From Paulinella micropora (lineage: Eukaryota > Cercozoa > Imbricatea > Euglyphida): a DNA stretch of 29,017 bases. Shown piece after piece: positions 26,094 through 29,017 of the stretch; positions within the stretch are counted from its first letter, which is position 1, and the number at the start of each line of letters is the position of its first letter. The notes under the pieces were generated by a model, which worked only from the letters and a program-made list of their open reading frames with translations, did no database searches and had not been told where the DNA came from. A program made the position numbers and the translations under genes. The stretch covers positions 87,231-116,247 of the forward strand of contig BJOX01000180.1 of assembly GCA_009731375.1 (NCBI GenBank). Reading direction: 5' to 3'.

Positions 26094-26114
26094 AAAAAAA
26101 AAAAAAAAAAAAAA
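26094..26114 (+). other. Poly-A tract behind the F-box/LRR paralogue
   Basis: 21 A, 11 nt past the stop codon, then a short sequence and a 10-N gap (26123-26132). As with the HLIP gene, it could be a retroposed tail; with no AATAAA before it, it could equally be chance. Confidence 0.4.
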
Positions 26115-26132
26115 GAGGCACGNNNNNNNNNN

Positions 26133-26639
26133 CCCCCCCCTTCGTCCGGTCTGTTTATTTTTTTCTTTGTTTCTGCAATATACAACCGGAAAAGAACGTT
26201 TTCTTGCCAACAGAAATATTAAAAAAAAAAAGAGAACAAGCAGCCAAGTTCTGTTCGAACAAATTTTGAAAAAAAAAATTGTTAGGATATCCTCTGCAAG
26301 CTCAGCGATCCCCGCGGCCGCTTTTTTTTTTTGTAGCTTTTTTGGCACATCTAGCGGTCTCACAATTTAATCATTAAACTGTAGCTAACCGGGGGGGAGG
26401 GGGGCCTTGCCCCCCCCCTGGCGCGGTCCGCTATCGTCACCTTGACAATAGACCCTCAGCACGACTGCGCTGTCTCGTGTACTGCCCCTGGCATCTCGCT
26501 TTGTGGTCTGCCCTTNNNNNNNNNNNNNNNNNNNNNNCCCTTCCCCCCCCCCCCCCCCCCTCCCTCCCCTTTTTTTTAATTCTGTGTACTGTCCCGAATT
26601 CGGAACGGGGTGAACTTTCCCGAATTCGAACAAAGTGAA
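26133..26639. other. Low-complexity intergenic DNA with a 22-N gap
   Basis: A- and T-runs, G-run at 26391-26403, gap 26516-26537 followed by a long C-run (about 26544-26560). Two close copies of a cccgaattcg word lie at 26593-26627, just before the satellite. No gene. Confidence 0.6.
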
Positions 26640-28250
26640 AACTTGTTTTCAACACAACTCAGTCAAACCTGCTCCTTTTGACCTCAGACTTTCACTAAAT
26701 TCATCACGATTCAATTCTCCACAAAAAAGTTTTCAACCTCATTTTCGTGACTTAGGTCGAGGTGGGCCCCCTAGGTCGAGGTCAGATTCACCCCTGTTTC
26801 CAGTACAGCTCGCCCAGATCTGCTCCTTCCCGCCCCAAACTTTCACCACGACTTCTTCCCCACACTTCCCACCACACGTAACACCGACCACGACATCTCC
26901 TGACTTAGGTCTGGGCGCTTAGGTCGAGGTCGCCTGTACTCTGTTTCCAGTACAGCTCCCCCCCAGACTTACTCCCTCCCGCCCCTAACTTTCACCACGA
27001 CTTCTTCCCCACACTTCCAACCACACAATAGGTCTAGGTCGGCGCTTAGGTCGAGGTCGCATGCACCTTGTTTCCAGTACAGCTCCCTCCCAGACTTACT
27101 CCTTCCCGCCCCAAACTTTCAACAAGACTTCTTCCCCACACTTCCCACCACACGTTACCCACGACGAAATTTCCTGTCTTAGGTCGAGGTCGGCGCTTAG
27201 GTCGAGGTCGCCTGCACCTTGTTTCCAGTACAGCTCCCCCAGACTTACTCCTTCCCGCCCCAAACTTTCACCACTACTTCTTCCCCACACTTCCCACCAC
27301 ACATTACACCCACGACGAAATTTCCTGACTTAGTCGAGGTCGGCGCTTAGGTCGAGGTCGCCTGCACCTTGTTTCCAGTACAGCTCCCCCCCAGACTTAC
27401 TCCTTCCCGCCCCAAACTTTCACCACTACTTCTTCCCCACACTTTCCACCACACATTACACCCACGACAAAATTTCCTGACTTAGGTCGAGGTCGGCGCT
27501 TAGGTCGAGGTCGCCTGCACTCTGTTTCCAGTACAGCTCCACTCCCAGGCTTACTCCTTCCCGCCCCAAACTTTCACCACGACTTCTTCCCCACACTTCC
27601 CACCACACATTACACCCATGACGAAATTTCCTGACTTGGGTCGAGGTCGGCGCTTAGGTCGAGGTCGCATGCACCTTGTTTCCAGTACAGCTTCCCCCCA
27701 GGCTTACTCCTTCCCGCCCCAAACTTTCACCACGACTTCTTCCCCACACTTCCCACCACACATTACACCCACGACGAAATTTCGTAACTTAGGTCGAGGT
27801 GGTCCCTTAGGTCGAGGTCGGCTGCATCCTGTTTACCGTGCGCCTTGCCCAGACTTGCTCCCTCCCGCCCCAAACTTTCACCACCACTTCTTCCTGACAT
27901 TTACCACCAAACGTAACACCCACAACGAACTCGTGACTTAGGTCGAGGTGGACCCTTAGGTCGAGGTCGGCTGCATCCTGGTTCCAGCGCAGTTCGCCCA
28001 GACTTGCTCCCTCCCGCTCCAAACTTTCACCACAACTTCTTCCTGCCATTTCCCACCTAACGTAACACCCACGACGAAATTTCGTGACTTAGGTCGAGGT
28101 CGGCCCTTAGATCGAGGTCGGCTGCACCCTGTTTACCTTGCACCTTACCCAGACTTGCTCCCTTCCGCCCCAAACTTTCACCACGACTTCTTCCTGACAT
28201 TTCCCACCAAACGTAACATCCACAACGAACTTTGACAGTGACTTTGAATC
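26640..28250. repeat. Satellite, about ten copies of a 150-bp unit
   Basis: Each unit has gacttaggtcgaggt, a second ttaggtcgaggtcg about 15 bp later, tgtttccagtacagct, cagacttactccttcccgcc, ccaaactttcaccac, cttcttccccacac and ttcccaccaca. Unit boundaries (gacttaggtcgagg) fall near 26750, 26902, 27177, 27329, 27479, 27631, 27789, 27936 and 28088. The first unit (26640-26750) is strongly diverged and one near 27029 is shortened. Minus-strand frames read DLDLSADLDL repeats but shift between units. Confidence 0.95.
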
Positions 28251-28532
28251 TTGCTTAGATGTAATAGATATGTACTCAATTCATTGGCGTGACTTCATGT
28301 GTAATCAACATGTAAAAATTTTTCCTGACTTTGTCTGAGTGGTAAGTTCTTACTTTTTCCCGCTGTTCAACTTTTAACGATAGAATACTTGCAACTAGTA
28401 GGGATACGTGGGAAGCCTAAGTGTTAGAAGGCCCGGGGAAGTGGTAAAGGTGGACTCGTAGAGTAATTACTTCTCCCCTTGCTCAGTTTCTAGTTTTTTT
28501 TTACACAAACAATGTTTTAATAAAATACTTAC
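28251..28532. other. Unique AT-rich DNA
   Basis: No gene seen; an AATAAA lies at about 28518-28523. On the minus strand, 28532 downwards is the start of the intron described in the next entry. Confidence 0.5.
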
Positions 28533-28648
28533 CATTTGTATGGATAAGTGTCTCGTCTTCCATCGTCGATACAGACCAATATGTGTAGTACTGCAACAAT
28601 GAAACATATTGCAAAAACATGTTGGTCGAGGTAGAATTGACTGCATCT
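28533..28648 (-). CDS. Probable exon of an unknown gene
   Basis: The minus frame reads AVNSTSTNMFLQYVSLLQYY and then TYWSVSTMEDETLIHTNG. It ends at a strong donor (aaatg|gtaagtatttt) at 28532. An acceptor-like cctgcag lies just upstream of about 28648. The protein is not recognised; other exons are not identified. Confidence 0.4.
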
Positions 28649-28728
28649 GCAGGTTCGCCGTAGCCACGACAACAAACAAATATTAATGTAACCGAAACCG
28701 ATTCCAGAGTCCAGTACTTCTTTCTTCT

Positions 28729-28730
28729 TC

Positions 28731-28812
<82 letters not shown>

Positions 28813-28820
28813 CATTATTA

Positions 28821-28915
<95 letters not shown>

Positions 28916-28916
28916 G
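28729..28916. repeat. (TTA)n microsatellite, about 190 bp
   Basis: Near-pure ATT/TTA repeat with two ATC interruptions near 28811 and 28820. The last 101 bases of the window show nothing I can support. Confidence 0.98.
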
Positions 28917-29017
28917 TATAAAGCTCCTAGAGTAATGTTCTATGCCGTCACTTCCTTTATTCCACCGATTGGTGTGGAGACTTTCCTTATGGAATGGAGG
29001 ACTGGATGCACATGGCC

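Overview
The window is nuclear DNA of a eukaryote, most likely a photosynthetic protist. Coding exons are split by short GT-AG introns (about 56-117 nt, plus longer ones swollen by CT repeats), AATAAA signals follow several stops, and microsatellites cover a large share of the sequence. The best clue to the organism is at 342-647 (minus). It encodes a one-helix high-light-inducible protein (HLIP) with an N-terminal EDGGR..FA.EPRMEV block that I associate with marine alpha-cyanobacteria (Prochlorococcus / Synechococcus / Cyanobium). A nuclear HLIP of that type points to a Paulinella-like photosynthetic amoeba (Rhizaria, Euglyphida), whose chromatophore comes from that lineage and whose nucleus is known to have received small hli genes. 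This assignment is inference; another alga is not excluded.

Layout. 1-900: GA array, the HLIP gene with a poly-A-like tract just behind it, and its upstream region. 913-2053 (minus): unrecognised GC-rich gene broken by two frame changes. 3097-4153 (+): tryptophan-rich and coiled-coil protein with one frameshift. 4229-7863: two copies of a unit made of a C2H2 zinc-finger ORF (minus) and a leucine-rich-repeat (LRR) gene (plus), with poly-C and an assembly gap between them. The second LRR gene keeps an F-box-like start but has an in-frame TAG. 7942-8878 (minus): unknown multi-pass membrane protein. 10218-11408 (+): CxxC-rich protein with another in-frame TAG. 11554-12016 (minus): partial unknown ORF.

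12.5-17.6 kb is mostly simple repeats: AAT, GA, CT, CTAT and GTA arrays. Embedded in them are a tRNA-derived (SINE-like) element, duplicated exon-like cassettes and a two-exon SAM-like gene start. 17.7-21.6 kb holds exons of one or more multi-exon genes of unknown function, the clearest being 19777-21563. 21.7-22.2 kb is a 92-bp tandem repeat, and 22.3-23.6 kb is a Ser/Thr-rich ORF with KSS and CSSS repeats. 23.7-24.2 kb is a TTACG-rich repeat. 25342-26083 is a third F-box/LRR paralogue with a frameshift. 26.6-28.2 kb is a satellite of about 150 bp period. A minus-strand exon and a long TTA array close the window.

The genes do not form an operon or obvious pathway. The common themes are family expansion by tandem duplication or retroposition (F-box/LRR, zinc finger, possibly HLIP), growth of simple repeats inside introns and reading frames, and homopolymer C/G tracts that coincide with most assembly gaps. 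Many frame breaks could be homopolymer assembly errors, so calling these genes dead would be premature.
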